Assembly (NCBI RefSeq): GCF_001542815.1
Contig: NZ_CP006992.1
Location: 3,105,501-3,169,500 of the forward strand
Origin: Methylobacterium sp. AMS5
GTDB taxonomy: Bacteria; Pseudomonadota; Alphaproteobacteria; Rhizobiales; Beijerinckiaceae
Length of the DNA: 64,000 nucleotides
Direction: 5' to 3'
Under the pieces are notes generated by a model, which saw nothing but the letters and a program-made list of their open reading frames with translations, was not told the DNA's origin and ran no database searches. Shown piece by piece: positions 1-8,934 of the stretch. The stretch's first letter is position 1, and each line of letters starts with the position of its first letter. Both the position numbers and the translations under genes were made by a program.

Positions 1-623
<623 letters not shown>

Positions 624-657
624 GGCTATCGTGATTCGTTTGCGAACGAGGAACATC

Positions 658-700
658 GGCACGGCTGGGCTTGCTCCAGCCGTGCCCCTCTTCGTTTCTC
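658..700 (+). terminator. Hairpin terminator after dnaK
   Basis: A perfect 11-bp inverted repeat (658-668 GGCACGGCTGG with 676-686 CCAGCCGTGCC) closes a 7-nt loop and is followed by a pyrimidine-rich stretch (CCTCTTCGTTTCTC). It sits 35 bp after the dnaK stop. The T-run is broken, so it may be a weak intrinsic terminator that lets some transcription reach dnaJ. Confidence 0.75.
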
Positions 701-1197
701 GTACCGTTGGTGCTGCGTTCGTGATTCTGCTATGCGCATCAGCAGCGACGCACGGCGAATCAAGGCTGGATCCTCAATTGCGAGAAGAGTTGAGGATCCG
801 GAGTGAGATGCGCAATCTCCACCAAAACATGATACTGGCTGAGCACAATCTCTCTGAAGCGATAAAACAGCGGGACAATTCAAGGCTTCTTCTTGTCAGC
901 CTATTTCTTGGCTTCATGACATCCAAACCTGCCGCATTCCATCATTCGTGCACGGAAGCGGAAAAGGGGCTCAATGAAGCCGTCGCTGGGGCAGCCTATG
1001 CACTCAACCCGAATTCTATGAGTGTCAAAATCGATGACGAGAAATCAATAAACCTCCTTCCGGAGCAAGACGCCCTCCTTAAATGGTACGAGGATGGGCG
1101 CTCGAAATACGCGGGCAATCTTTCGGATTGCGAAGAGCAAGTAGGCATCAAGAAGACTGAGCGCTCGATGCCTGAACGACTTCCCTGGGCGAACTGA
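682..1197 (+). CDS. Hypothetical protein, possible exported, between dnaK and dnaJ
   Basis: I do not recognise a family. The start is unsure. The frame is open from GTG 631 (AAGG 5 nt upstream), and GTG 682, GTG 721 and ATG 808 (GGAG just upstream) are also possible. GTG 682 is shown because it gives a plausible export signal: an Arg, then a hydrophobic run with [12 protein letters not shown]. It overlaps the right arm of the dnaK terminator. The rest is polar and helical ([21 protein letters not shown]), with a second hydrophobic stretch ([10 protein letters not shown]) and two further cysteines. Codon use is clearly AT-richer than in dnaK or dnaJ (ATA, AAA and TCA codons), which suggests horizontal acquisition. 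The stop is one base before the dnaJ ATG, so it is probably co-translated with dnaJ. Confidence 0.5.
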   Translation: MPLFVSRTVGAAFVILLCASAATHGESRLDPQLREELRIRSEMRNLHQNMILAEHNLSEAIKQRDNSRLLLVSLFLGFMTSKPAAFHHSCTEAEKGLNEAVAGAAYALNPNSMSVKIDDEKSINLLPEQDALLKWYEDGRSKYAGNLSDCEEQVGIKKTERSMPERLPWAN

Positions 1198-1198
1198 T

Positions 1199-2356
1199 AT
1201 GTCGAAACGGGACTACTACGAGGTCTTGGGCGTCGCGAAGACGGCCTCGGAGAGCGAGCTGAAGGTTGCCTTCCGCAAGCTGGCCATGGTGCATCACCCG
1301 GACCGCAATCCCGGCGACAAGGAAGCCGAGATCAAGTTCAAGGAAGTCAACGAGGCCTATCAGTGCCTCTCCGACGGCCAAAAGCGTGCGGCCTACGATC
1401 GGTTCGGTCACGCGGCCTTCAGCCAAGGCGGCGCGGGCGGTCCCGGATTCGGCAACGAGTTCGGCGACTTCATGTCGGACATCTTCGAGAACTTCTTCGG
1501 GGACGGACGCGCCGCACCGGGCGGCGGGGCAGGCCGCGGGCGCGGCGGCGCACCGGGCCGTGAGCGCGGCTCGGACCTGCGCTACAACCTCGAAATCAGC
1601 CTCGAAGAGGCCTTCGCGGGCAAGACGGAAACCATCCGCATCCCGACCTCGATCGCCTGCGAGACCTGCTCGGGAACGGGCGCCAAGGCGGGCTCGAAGC
1701 CGCGCACCTGCTCGACCTGCGGCGGCTACGGCCGGGTGCGGGCGGCGCAAGGCTTCTTTGCCATCGAGCGGACCTGCCCGAACTGCCACGGCCGCGGCGA
1801 GGTGGTGGACGATCCCTGCACGGCCTGCTCCGGCGCGGGCCGGGTGAACCGCGAGCGCACGCTGTCGATCAACGTGCCGGCGGGCGTCGATGACGGCCTG
1901 CGCATCCGTCTTGCGGGCGAGGGCGAGAGCGGCATGCGCGGCGGGCCGGCGGGCGATCTCTACGTCTTCCTCTCGATCAAGCCGCACCCGTTCTTCCAGC
2001 GCGATGGGGCCGACCTGTTCTGCCGCGTGCCGATCTCGATGGTGACGGCCGCGCTGTCGGGCGAAATCACCGTGCCGGTGATCGACGGCTCGCAGACGCA
2101 AGTGCGGATCCCGGCCGGCACGCAGACGGGCAAGCAGTTCCGCATCAAGAGCAAGGGCATGCCGGTGCTGCGATCCCGCGAGGTCGGCGACCTCTACATC
2201 CAGGTCTCGGTGGAGACGCCGCAGAACCTCACCAAGCGCCAGCGCGAGCTGTTGCAGGAGTTCGACCAGAGCGCCTCGGACGAGAACCACCCGGAGAGCG
2301 CCGGGTTTTTCTCGAAAGTGCGTGACTTCTTCGTGAGCGGCTCGACACGGGCGTGA
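1199..2356 (+). CDS. dnaJ: Chaperone DnaJ (Hsp40)
   Basis: This is a full-length 385-residue type I J-protein that stimulates the DnaK ATPase and delivers unfolded clients. The J domain is N-terminal ([10 protein letters not shown]) with the HPD motif near residues 33-35. A Gly/Phe-rich linker with many GRG repeats follows. Four CxxCxGxG zinc-binding repeats come next ([32 protein letters not shown]), then two C-terminal substrate-binding beta domains. The ATG lies one base after the stop of the preceding unknown gene. A 10-bp imperfect hairpin at 2400-2424 follows the gene but has no T-run. Confidence 0.97.
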   Translation: MSKRDYYEVLGVAKTASESELKVAFRKLAMVHHPDRNPGDKEAEIKFKEVNEAYQCLSDGQKRAAYDRFGHAAFSQGGAGGPGFGNEFGDFMSDIFENFFGDGRAAPGGGAGRGRGGAPGRERGSDLRYNLEISLEEAFAGKTETIRIPTSIACETCSGTGAKAGSKPRTCSTCGGYGRVRAAQGFFAIERTCPNCHGRGEVVDDPCTACSGAGRVNRERTLSINVPAGVDDGLRIRLAGEGESGMRGGPAGDLYVFLSIKPHPFFQRDGADLFCRVPISMVTAALSGEITVPVIDGSQTQVRIPAGTQTGKQFRIKSKGMPVLRSREVGDLYIQVSVETPQNLTKRQRELLQEFDQSASDENHPESAGFFSKVRDFFVSGSTRA

Positions 2357-2490
2357 TCGCCCACGGCGCACGGGATCAAACCCCCTGTTCCACCGGTTAT
2401 GACCGCGGCTTGCCGCTGCGGTCACACGCCCAGCCCCTTACGGCGAAGCTTGACTGCTTACGGGTTTTCGTCGTCTAGCCTGTTCGATCC

Positions 2491-3171
2491 ATGATGAGCC
2501 GAGGACCTTCGGACGTGCCGCCGCTTCGCCGTTCCAGTGCCCGCGCCGTCTCCGCCGCACGCACCGTCCGTGAACGCAAGGATCCCTTGGAGGACGAGGC
2601 GCGCTTTCTGCGCTCCTGGTTCGAGCGCCCGCTCGTCACCGGCGCGGTGACACCCTCGGGACGGATGCTGGCGCGCACCATGGCCGCCTATGCCGACCCG
2701 AACGTCAGCGGCCCCGTGATCGAGCTTGGGCCGGGCACCGGCCCCGTGACCGAAGCCCTGATCCGCCGCGGCTTCGATCAGGACCGGCTCGTCCTCGTCG
2801 AATTCAATCCCGATTTCTGCACCCTGCTGCGCCGACGTTTCCCCGGCGTGACCGTGATCTGCGGCGACGCCTACCGGATCCGCGAGACTTTGCGCGACCG
2901 TCTCGGCAGCCTCTGCGCCGCCACGATCTCGAGCCTGCCGCTGTTCACCAAGCCGCTGGAGCAGCGCTTCGAACTGCTGCAAGGCGCCCACGACCTGATG
3001 CATCCGGGCGCGCCCTTCGTGCAGTTCACCTACGCCGTCGTGCCGCCGATCCCGGCGAAGTGCGAGGCGGGCAGCTACACGGCGAGCCGCTCCAACCGCG
3101 TCTGGCTCAACCTGCCCCCGGCCCGCGTCTGGGTTTATCGGCGCCCGGAGCCGAAGGCCGGCACGGTCTGA
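2491..3171 (+). CDS. pmtA: Class I SAM-dependent methyltransferase, probable phospholipid N-methyltransferase (PmtA type)
   Basis: The protein has 226 residues. A basic, low-complexity N-terminus precedes a Rossmann-fold methyltransferase domain with SAM motif I VIELGPGTGPVTEAL (about residues 73-87). The acidic strand-2 end LVLVEFNPDF and the motif IV-like ISSLPLF follow. This arrangement, including the SLPLF sequence and the PARVWVYRR end, matches the rhizobial/Rhodobacter PmtA family. That family methylates phosphatidylethanolamine towards phosphatidylcholine, and it resembles rRNA adenine dimethylases in its fold. Two ATGs (2491, 2494) are possible starts. A KsgA-like RNA methylase is the alternative but is less likely at this length. 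Confidence 0.7.
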   Translation: MMSRGPSDVPPLRRSSARAVSAARTVRERKDPLEDEARFLRSWFERPLVTGAVTPSGRMLARTMAAYADPNVSGPVIELGPGTGPVTEALIRRGFDQDRLVLVEFNPDFCTLLRRRFPGVTVICGDAYRIRETLRDRLGSLCAATISSLPLFTKPLEQRFELLQGAHDLMHPGAPFVQFTYAVVPPIPAKCEAGSYTASRSNRVWLNLPPARVWVYRRPEPKAGTV

Positions 3172-3436
3172 TCCTGGACACCTCGCGAGGCCGAGCCGCG
3201 AAGCGCCGGCTCGACCGCACCAGAATATCTTTGAAAAGCCGCTGACCTTCTCCGGATGTTCTCGGGCGTTTCCCCGGTTCAATCCGGACGATCCGGCCTG
3301 GCTTTCCAAGTGTGTCCGCCGGGCTCGAACGGACTTGTTTCCGATTGTTCGGATCGTGCTCAGTGCGCGTTCATCCGCCGGCTCCTAGCTTCGTCGTCAA
3401 GGCTGCTGGGACAGCCCGATGAACGGAGGTCACACG

Positions 3437-3763
3437 ATGTCGGATACATCCTTGGGGCGTCGAACCCGCTTTGCCTTCGCCGCACTCGCCCTGATGGCTG
3501 GCGGCCTGTTCGGCGCGAGCACCGCCAACGCCGCCCCGCTCGCGCCGGCTCCGGAAGCGACTCTCGCGTCGGAGGCGACGGTCGAGACGGTGCAATGGCA
3601 GCACCACCATTTCGGCCACCGTCACCATCCCCGCCATTGGGGCCACCGCCACCACCATCACGGCCATTGGGGGCACCACCGCCGCCACTGGGGCCACCGC
3701 CATCACCATCACGGCCACTGGGGCCATCACCGCCGGCACTGGGGCCACCGCCACCACTGGTAG
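3437..3763 (+). CDS. Histidine-rich secreted protein with tandem repeats
   Basis: The 108-residue protein starts at ATG 3437, preceded by GGAGG. An in-frame ATG at 3419 lacks such a site. A clear signal peptide (RRTRFAFAALALMAGGLF, cleavage near ANAAP) is followed by an Ala/Glu spacer of about 20 residues. The C-terminal half consists almost only of His, Trp, Gly and Arg, built from a duplicated 17-residue unit (WGHRHHHHGHWGHHRRH) and shorter copies. The composition suggests periplasmic metal binding (Ni, Zn or Cu) or a surface role, but no named family is recognised. It stands alone between a phospholipid methyltransferase and the convergent nucleoside operon. Confidence 0.8.
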   Translation: MSDTSLGRRTRFAFAALALMAGGLFGASTANAAPLAPAPEATLASEATVETVQWQHHHFGHRHHPRHWGHRHHHHGHWGHHRRHWGHRHHHHGHWGHHRRHWGHRHHW

Positions 3764-3794
3764 GGCATGAGGAGGCGGGCTCAAAGCCGCTCGC

Positions 3795-5105
3795 TCAGCC
3801 CAAGCGCTCCATCACGGCCTCACACGGCTCCGGCTCCGTTGCACCGATCCGATAGGCTGCCCGAAGCGATGCCGCTGCCCGCTCGGCGGCGGCCTCGTCC
3901 GCAGCGTGGACGGTGCCGATCGGATCGTTCGGTGCCAACCGATCTCCCGGCCGCGCGAGGCCGGTGAAACCGACGCGGGCGTCGATGGCATCCTGCGGCC
4001 GGGTGCGCCCGCCGCCGAGGCCGATCACCGCGAGGCCGATGGCGCGGGTCTCCACCGACGCCACCACGCCCGCTTCCAGCGCCGGCACCGGCCGCACGAC
4101 CGGCGCCCGGGGCAGGTGTCGGTCTGCCGCCTCGACGAAGTCGCCGGGGCCGCCCAGCGCCGCCACCATCCGCGCGAAGGCCTCGCAGGCCCGACCCGAT
4201 TCGAGCGCCGCCGTCAGCCGCCCCTCCGCCTCCGCGACATCCGCGGCGAGGCCCCCGATCAGCAGCATCTCGGCGGCCAGTGCCAGGGTCACGGCGTGGA
4301 AGCGCGGTTCGCGGGCGCGACCGGTGAGGTAATCGACGGCATAGGCCACCTCGACCGCGTTGCCGGCGCAGGAGGCCAGCGGGGCATCCATGTCGGTGAT
4401 GAGCGCGCGTGTGCGAAGTCCCGCCGCGTTGGCAACCGTCACGATGCTCTCGGCGAGCGCCTGCGCATCGGCGCGGCTTGCCATGAAGGCGCCGGAGCCG
4501 GTCTTCACATCCATGACGAGCCCTTGAAGCCCCGCCGCGAGCTTCTTCGACAGGATCGATGCGGTGATGAGATCGAGCGATTCCACCGTCCCGGTGACGT
4601 CGCGGATCGCGTAGAGGCGCCGGTCGGCCGGCGCGAGGTCGGCGGTCTGGCCGATGATGGCGCAGCCGGCCTCGGCCGTAACCGTGCGGAAGCGGTCGAG
4701 GCCCGGCATCACGTCGTAGCCCGGAATGCTCGCGAGCTTGTCCAGCGTGCCGCCGGTATGCCCGAGGCCGCGCCCGGAGATCATCGGCACGTAGCCGCCG
4801 CAGGCGGCGACCATCGCGGCGAGCGGAAGGCTCACGGTGTCGCCGACGCCGCCCGTGGAGTGCTTGTCGAGGACGGGGCCAGGTAGATCCCACGCGAGCA
4901 CCGTGCCCGAATGCGTCATGGCGCGGGTCAGCGCCACGCGCTCGTCGAGCGAAAGGCCGCGAAAGAACACAGCCATGGCAAAGGCGGCGGCCTGCCCCTC
5001 GGTGACCTGATCCCGCGTCAGCCCCTCGATGAAGCCGGCGATGTCGGCCTCCGACAGGGCGCGTCCGTCGCGCTTGTCGCGAATGATCTCCTGGGGGAGC
5101 CTCAT
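3795..5105 (-). CDS. deoA: Thymidine phosphorylase
   Basis: The 436-residue enzyme cleaves thymidine or deoxyuridine with phosphate to give the base and 2-deoxyribose-1-phosphate. The start [14 protein letters not shown] is typical of the family. The glycosyltransferase family 3 signature is visible: [17 protein letters not shown], with a phosphate-binding Gly-rich loop, and [17 protein letters not shown]. The C-terminal pyrimidine phosphorylase domain includes [11 protein letters not shown]. The ATG overlaps the deoC stop in an ATGA arrangement, so it is the last gene of the cdd-punA-deoC-deoA operon. An upstream extension of the frame is inside deoC and was rejected. Confidence 0.96.
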   Translation of the reverse strand: MRLPQEIIRDKRDGRALSEADIAGFIEGLTRDQVTEGQAAAFAMAVFFRGLSLDERVALTRAMTHSGTVLAWDLPGPVLDKHSTGGVGDTVSLPLAAMVAACGGYVPMISGRGLGHTGGTLDKLASIPGYDVMPGLDRFRTVTAEAGCAIIGQTADLAPADRRLYAIRDVTGTVESLDLITASILSKKLAAGLQGLVMDVKTGSGAFMASRADAQALAESIVTVANAAGLRTRALITDMDAPLASCAGNAVEVAYAVDYLTGRAREPRFHAVTLALAAEMLLIGGLAADVAEAEGRLTAALESGRACEAFARMVAALGGPGDFVEAADRHLPRAPVVRPVPALEAGVVASVETRAIGLAVIGLGGGRTRPQDAIDARVGFTGLARPGDRLAPNDPIGTVHAADEAAAERAAASLRAAYRIGATEPEPCEAVMERLG

Positions 5106-5863
5106 CGGGCGGTCTCCCCGGCGCGGACGAGCTCGGCGCGGAGCGCGCTGGCGCCGATGCGGAAGGTGTTCGGGCTCACCCAATCCGGCCCCATCATCCG
5201 GTCGGCGAGCGCGAGATACGCGGCGGCGTCCTCGACCCGGCGAAGGCCGCCCGAGACCTTGAGCCCCGCAGGCCGGTCGCCGCCGCGCGCGCGGATCGCG
5301 TCCAGCATGATCTCGGCTGCCGGCAGCGTCGCCGAGACCGCCGTCTTGCCGGTGGAGGTCTTGATGAAATCGGCACCGGCTTCGAGCGACAGGCGGCTCG
5401 CCTGCGCGATCAGGTCCGGGTCTTCGAGTTCGCCGGTCTCCAGGATCACCTTGAGAAGTCGGCCTGCACAGGCCGCGCGCACGGCCCCCACCATCGCAAG
5501 AGCGCTCTGCGCGTCGCCGCGCATCAAGGCGCGATAGGGCAGGACGAGGTCGATCTCGTCGGCGCCGTCCGCGAGCGTGGCCCGGGTCTCCGCAACCGTG
5601 CGCTCCACCGCCTCGCCGCCTTCCGGGAAATTGACGACAGTGGCGACCCGGACGCCGCTTCCGCGAAGCCTACGGACCGAATCGGCAACGAAACGGGGCC
5701 AGACGCAGACGGCGGCGACCCCGCTCGCGCGGGCCTTGCCGCACAGCTCTTCGACGGCAGCGGCAGTGCAGGCGTCGCTGAGATCGGTGAGATCGAGCAG
5801 TGGGAGGGCGCGCCGTGCCGCGCGGGCCGCATCCTGCGGGGGGAGGGGGGCTGAAGCGGTCAT
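5102..5863 (-). CDS. deoC: Deoxyribose-phosphate aldolase
   Basis: The 253-residue class I aldolase splits 2-deoxyribose-5-phosphate into glyceraldehyde-3-phosphate and acetaldehyde. The Schiff-base lysine motif FIKTSTGK is present, as are the second active-site lysine motif GLKVSGG and the EIDLVLPY segment. It sits between purine nucleoside phosphorylase (9-nt gap) and deoA (4-nt ATGA overlap). This lets the operon drain deoxyribose phosphates made by the two phosphorylases into glycolysis, after a phosphopentomutase not seen here. Confidence 0.96.
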   Translation of the reverse strand: MTASAPLPPQDAARAARRALPLLDLTDLSDACTAAAVEELCGKARASGVAAVCVWPRFVADSVRRLRGSGVRVATVVNFPEGGEAVERTVAETRATLADGADEIDLVLPYRALMRGDAQSALAMVGAVRAACAGRLLKVILETGELEDPDLIAQASRLSLEAGADFIKTSTGKTAVSATLPAAEIMLDAIRARGGDRPAGLKVSGGLRRVEDAAAYLALADRMMGPDWVSPNTFRIGASALRAELVRAGETAR

Positions 5864-5872
5864 CCGGGTTCC

Positions 5873-6685
5873 CTACACTTCGGGCAGCCGGCCGACGAAG
5901 CCGGCGGCGAGCCGGGCCAAATCGGCCCCGGCGCGGGCGGCGACCGCCTTGGTCTCGGCATGGTGCGGGTCGCCGCCCGCGATCCCCGCCGCGAGGTTCG
6001 TCACCACGGAGATCGCCGCCACGGGCATACCGAGGAAACGGGCGAGGATCGTCTCCGGCACGGTGGACATGCCGACGAGGTCGGCGCCGAGAATCCCGGC
6101 CATGCGCACCTCGGCCGGCGTCTCGAAACTCGGACCCGAGAACCATGCGTAAACGCCGGCATGCAGCGGCAGTCCGATTGCCTCGGCTGCCGCACTGAGG
6201 TGAGCGCGCAGGCCGGGATCGTAGGCCTCCGTCATCGGCACGAAGCGGGCGTCGCTCGGCTCCCCGATCAGGGGATTGAGGCCGGACAGATTGATGTGGT
6301 CGGCCAGCATCACGAGGCGGCCGGGGCCGATCTCCGGGCGCAGCGAACCGGCAGCGTTGGTGAGCAGCAGCCGCGCCGCGCCGAGCGCCCGCGCGGCGGC
6401 CAGCGGCACCCGCATGGCGGCAGCGTCACCGGTCTCGTAGGCGTGGGTCCGCCCCTCGAACACGAGCACAGGCCGCCCCGACAGGCGACCGCGATGCAGC
6501 CGCCCGCCATGGCCGCTGACGCCGGGGGCGGGAAAGCCGGGAATCGCCCCGTAATCGAGGCTGACGCGATCCTCGACCGCCTCGACCAAGGCGCCGAGCC
6601 CGGTCCCCGTGACGATCGCTAGGGCATAGGGGCCGGAGAAGTTTTCCGCGCGCAGATGGGCGATGGCCGCGTCTTCAGGCGCCAT
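5873..6685 (-). CDS. punA: Purine nucleoside phosphorylase, trimeric class
   Basis: The 270-residue protein converts purine (deoxy)nucleosides plus phosphate to base and (deoxy)ribose-1-phosphate. Visible landmarks are GTGLGALVEAVE near the N-terminus, the phosphate-site VSGHGGRLHRG, the FEGRTHAYE segment, LLTNAAGSL, the FSGPSFETPAEVRM loop and VVTNLAAG near the end. These are characteristic of the mammalian-like trimeric PNP/MTAP family rather than hexameric DeoD. Its start overlaps the end of cdd by 11 bp, and deoC follows after 9 nt. The xanthosine/guanosine versus adenosine preference cannot be read here. Confidence 0.93.
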   Translation of the reverse strand: MAPEDAAIAHLRAENFSGPYALAIVTGTGLGALVEAVEDRVSLDYGAIPGFPAPGVSGHGGRLHRGRLSGRPVLVFEGRTHAYETGDAAAMRVPLAAARALGAARLLLTNAAGSLRPEIGPGRLVMLADHINLSGLNPLIGEPSDARFVPMTEAYDPGLRAHLSAAAEAIGLPLHAGVYAWFSGPSFETPAEVRMAGILGADLVGMSTVPETILARFLGMPVAAISVVTNLAAGIAGGDPHHAETKAVAARAGADLARLAAGFVGRLPEV

Positions 6686-7088
6686 GGACGAAATGCTCCG
6701 GGCCGAAGGAGGCGGGCAGCAATTGCTCCAGCGTGTAGCGCGCCCGCACGCCGTCGGGACCGGCCGAGAGGATCGGCGTGTCGGGACGCGCGAATTCGCG
6801 GATGCGCTGGCGGCAGGCGCCGCAGGGCGTCACCGGGGCGGGACTGTCGGCCAGGACGAGGATCGCCCGGATATGCCGGCCGCCGGCCGCGATCATCGCG
6901 GCGACGGCGCCGGTCTCGGCGCAGGTGCCGACGGGGTAGGCGGCGTTCTCGACGTTGCAGCCGGCATGGACGCGGCCGGCTTCGTCCACCAAGGCGGCGC
7001 CGACGGCGAAGCCCGAATAGGGCGCATGGGCCCGTCCGCGCACGGCGGCGGCGGCCGCGAACAGGGCATCGAAATCGGGCTCGGTCAC
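6675..7088 (-). CDS. cdd: Cytidine deaminase
   Basis: The 137-residue zinc enzyme deaminates cytidine and deoxycytidine to uridine and deoxyuridine. The two zinc/catalytic motifs are clear: CAETGAVAAM (the C-A-E triad) and PCGACRQ. APYSGFAVGAAL and the substrate motif NVENAAYP precede them. The GTG at 7088 (VTEPDFDALF) was chosen because it gives the usual length of about 130 residues. The frame stays open further upstream, but that stretch is Arg-rich and non-homologous in character. It is the first gene of the salvage operon and overlaps punA. Confidence 0.94.
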   Translation of the reverse strand: MTEPDFDALFAAAAAVRGRAHAPYSGFAVGAALVDEAGRVHAGCNVENAAYPVGTCAETGAVAAMIAAGGRHIRAILVLADSPAPVTPCGACRQRIREFARPDTPILSAGPDGVRARYTLEQLLPASFGPEHFVHGA

Positions 7089-7232
7089 GGATGAGGCCTG
7101 AGCGGTTGGCTGTGCATCCTGCGGTTTGGCCCGAGGAAAGGGGCCGTGTCGAGGGGGCAACGGTCGACAGAGACGCGCACGGCTTCTAAGGCAGGCCCAT
7201 CGCGCGCGGGCGCGGCACCGGGAGCCCACACA

Positions 7233-7457
7233 ATGCTCGGACGCTACGATCGGGGATCGACCGGCGGCGAAGCCAAGGTCGAGTACGGCGACGGCACCAT
7301 GCGGGTGGTCAAGCCCGGCACCTACGTCCGCTGCGCCGTGACCGGCGAGCCGATCGCCCTCGACGCCCTGCGCTACTGGAACGTCGATCGCCAGGAGGCC
7401 TATGCCACCCCCGAGGCGGCGATGCAGCGCCTCAAGGAGATCGGCGCGGCGCGTTGA
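7233..7457 (+). CDS. DUF2093 family small protein
   Basis: The 74-residue protein starts at ATG 7233, with a GGGAG sequence about 10 nt upstream. It has the compact features of the alphaproteobacterial DUF2093 family: KVEYGDGTMRVVKPGTYVRC, then VTGEPIALDALRYWNVDRQE. No function is known for this family. The next gene begins at a TTG that overlaps its TGA stop, which implies translational coupling. An upstream in-frame ATG (7146) would add 29 Arg/Ala/Gly-rich residues and is less likely. Confidence 0.82.
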   Translation: MLGRYDRGSTGGEAKVEYGDGTMRVVKPGTYVRCAVTGEPIALDALRYWNVDRQEAYATPEAAMQRLKEIGAAR

Positions 7458-7879
7458 CGGCAGGACGGTCCTTCCGTCGTCCGACCTCGACCGACTTTGT
7501 CGGGCTCGGCTTCCTCGCCGGGGCCGCGGGCCTCTTCTTCATCGCCGTCAGCGACTTCGGCGCGATCATCACCGGTCTTTCGGCGGGCGACGAGTTGATC
7601 GAGGTCTCGAGTCACGCGCCCGCGGCACTGCCGGGGGCTGTCGGGCTCAGTGCCTTCGCGGCCATGCTTTTGCGGCGGAAGGGGACGCCGCGCGGTGACA
7701 CGCGTCTCATGGCGGCGGCGCTCACCTGCATTCCGCTGATGCTTCTGCTGCCGATCCCGTACCTGATGACATGGCGGGCCATCCTGACCGATCACGGCTA
7801 CGCACCGTGCGAAACGACTGTCGCCGGCCGGCGCACGGTGTACCGCTGGCGTCGGACCGAGTTCGGTCCGTGCCGCTGA
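7454..7879 (+). CDS. Hypothetical membrane protein
   Basis: The 141-residue protein starts with TTG overlapping the stop of the DUF2093 gene (TTGA). Three hydrophobic segments are visible: VGLGFLAGAAGLFFIAV, the AVGLSAFAAMLL region, and LTCIPLMLLLPIPYLM. A short polar tail follows with two cysteines (APCETTV and EFGPCR). The layout is compatible with a small inner-membrane protein related to tripartite tricarboxylate transporter TctB-like proteins, but I cannot support that assignment. It converges on lpxK. Confidence 0.6.
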   Translation: MTAGRSFRRPTSTDFVGLGFLAGAAGLFFIAVSDFGAIITGLSAGDELIEVSSHAPAALPGAVGLSAFAAMLLRRKGTPRGDTRLMAAALTCIPLMLLLPIPYLMTWRAILTDHGYAPCETTVAGRRTVYRWRRTEFGPCR

Positions 7880-7940
7880 ACGGCGCCCGCGTCATCCCAA
7901 ATCCGATCGATCCCTCCGGGATGGCGGATTGGAACCTCGC

Positions 7941-8927
7941 TCAGGCGCCGCGCGGGAACGCCGCCGCGAGCTGCTGGCGGAGCCGCGCTTCATCGGCAAA
8001 AGCGAGGGCGACCCGTAGCACCTCCACCGCCGGGCGCGCCTCGGCCGGCAGCCGCACCGCATCCTTCTCCGTCGTGACGAGGCGGGCGCCCTCGCGCGCG
8101 GCGAGCGCCGACAACGCCGCCCAATCCCCGGGCCGATAGGGATGATGGTCGGCGAAGGCCCGCTCCGCCACGATCTCGGCGCCCAGGCCCCTCAGCGTCT
8201 CGAAGAACTTCTGCGGACGGCCGATCCCGGCAAAGGCGACGACGCGGCGACCGGACCAGTCCGGCCCGGCTTCAGGCACGAGACGGGCGCGGTAGACCGG
8301 CAGGTCGCGGCTTTCCGCCGCCGTCGCCGTCGCCTCGCCGGGGGCGCCCTCGCCGACCAGCACGAGGCCGGCGACATGGGGCCATTGCCGGGCCAGCGGC
8401 GCGCGCAGCGGCCCGGCGGGGAAGGGAAGGCCGTTGCCGAGGCCAGCACCGCCATCGACCACCGCGAGCGCGAGTGTCTTGGTCAGGCTCGGATTCTGAA
8501 GGCCGTCATCCATGACGATCACGTCGGCCCCGGACGCGGCGCAGAGGCGGGCGCCGGCCGGACGGTCGCGGGCGACGATGGTGGGCGCCGTCCGCGCCAG
8601 AAGCAGCGGTTCGTCGCCGACCTCCGCCGCCGCGTGCCGAACGGGGTCGACAACGAGCGGCCCGGCGAGCCGGCCGCCATAGCCCCGGCTGAGCAGGGCG
8701 GGCGTTCGGCCGAGATCGCGCAGCAGGCGGACGAGAGCGAGGGCCGTCGGCGTCTTGCCGGCGCCGCCGAGGGTGAAGTTGCCGACGCACAGGACGGGGC
8801 AGGGCGGTGCCGCGCCGGGCCGGTCCATCCGGTTCGCGGTCAGGCCGCCGTAGACCCGGCCCGCGGGGGCCAGCAGCCGGGCGAACGGATGCGTGGGCGG
8901 TCGGGACCAGAAGCCGGGCGGGCGCAT
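7941..8927 (-). CDS. lpxK: Tetraacyldisaccharide 4'-kinase
   Basis: The 328-residue enzyme phosphorylates the 4' position of the lipid A disaccharide precursor to form lipid IVA at the inner membrane. Evidence is the family-typical N-terminus (PPGFWSRPP), the Walker A P-loop GNFTLGGAGKTPTAL (about residues 49-63), LSRGYGGR, and the DVIVMDDGLQNPSL segment. A later part reads FAGIGRPQKFFETL and ADHHPY, also typical. It is the last gene of the acyltransferase-waaA-lpxK operon and starts 7 nt after the waaA stop. Confidence 0.95.
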   Translation of the reverse strand: MRPPGFWSRPPTHPFARLLAPAGRVYGGLTANRMDRPGAAPPCPVLCVGNFTLGGAGKTPTALALVRLLRDLGRTPALLSRGYGGRLAGPLVVDPVRHAAAEVGDEPLLLARTAPTIVARDRPAGARLCAASGADVIVMDDGLQNPSLTKTLALAVVDGGAGLGNGLPFPAGPLRAPLARQWPHVAGLVLVGEGAPGEATATAAESRDLPVYRARLVPEAGPDWSGRRVVAFAGIGRPQKFFETLRGLGAEIVAERAFADHHPYRPGDWAALSALAAREGARLVTTEKDAVRLPAEARPAVEVLRVALAFADEARLRQQLAAAFPRGA

Positions 8928-8934
8928 CGCAGCC

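Noticed and set aside
1148..2425. 425-residue minus-strand frame opposite dnaJ
   Set aside because: It is the antisense shadow of dnaJ; its composition (Arg/Ala/His/Asp-rich, no motif) is that of high-GC shadow frames.
3590..3763. CRISPR-like or intergenic repeat
   Set aside because: The repeats lie in frame inside the His-rich protein gene and encode the repeat units.
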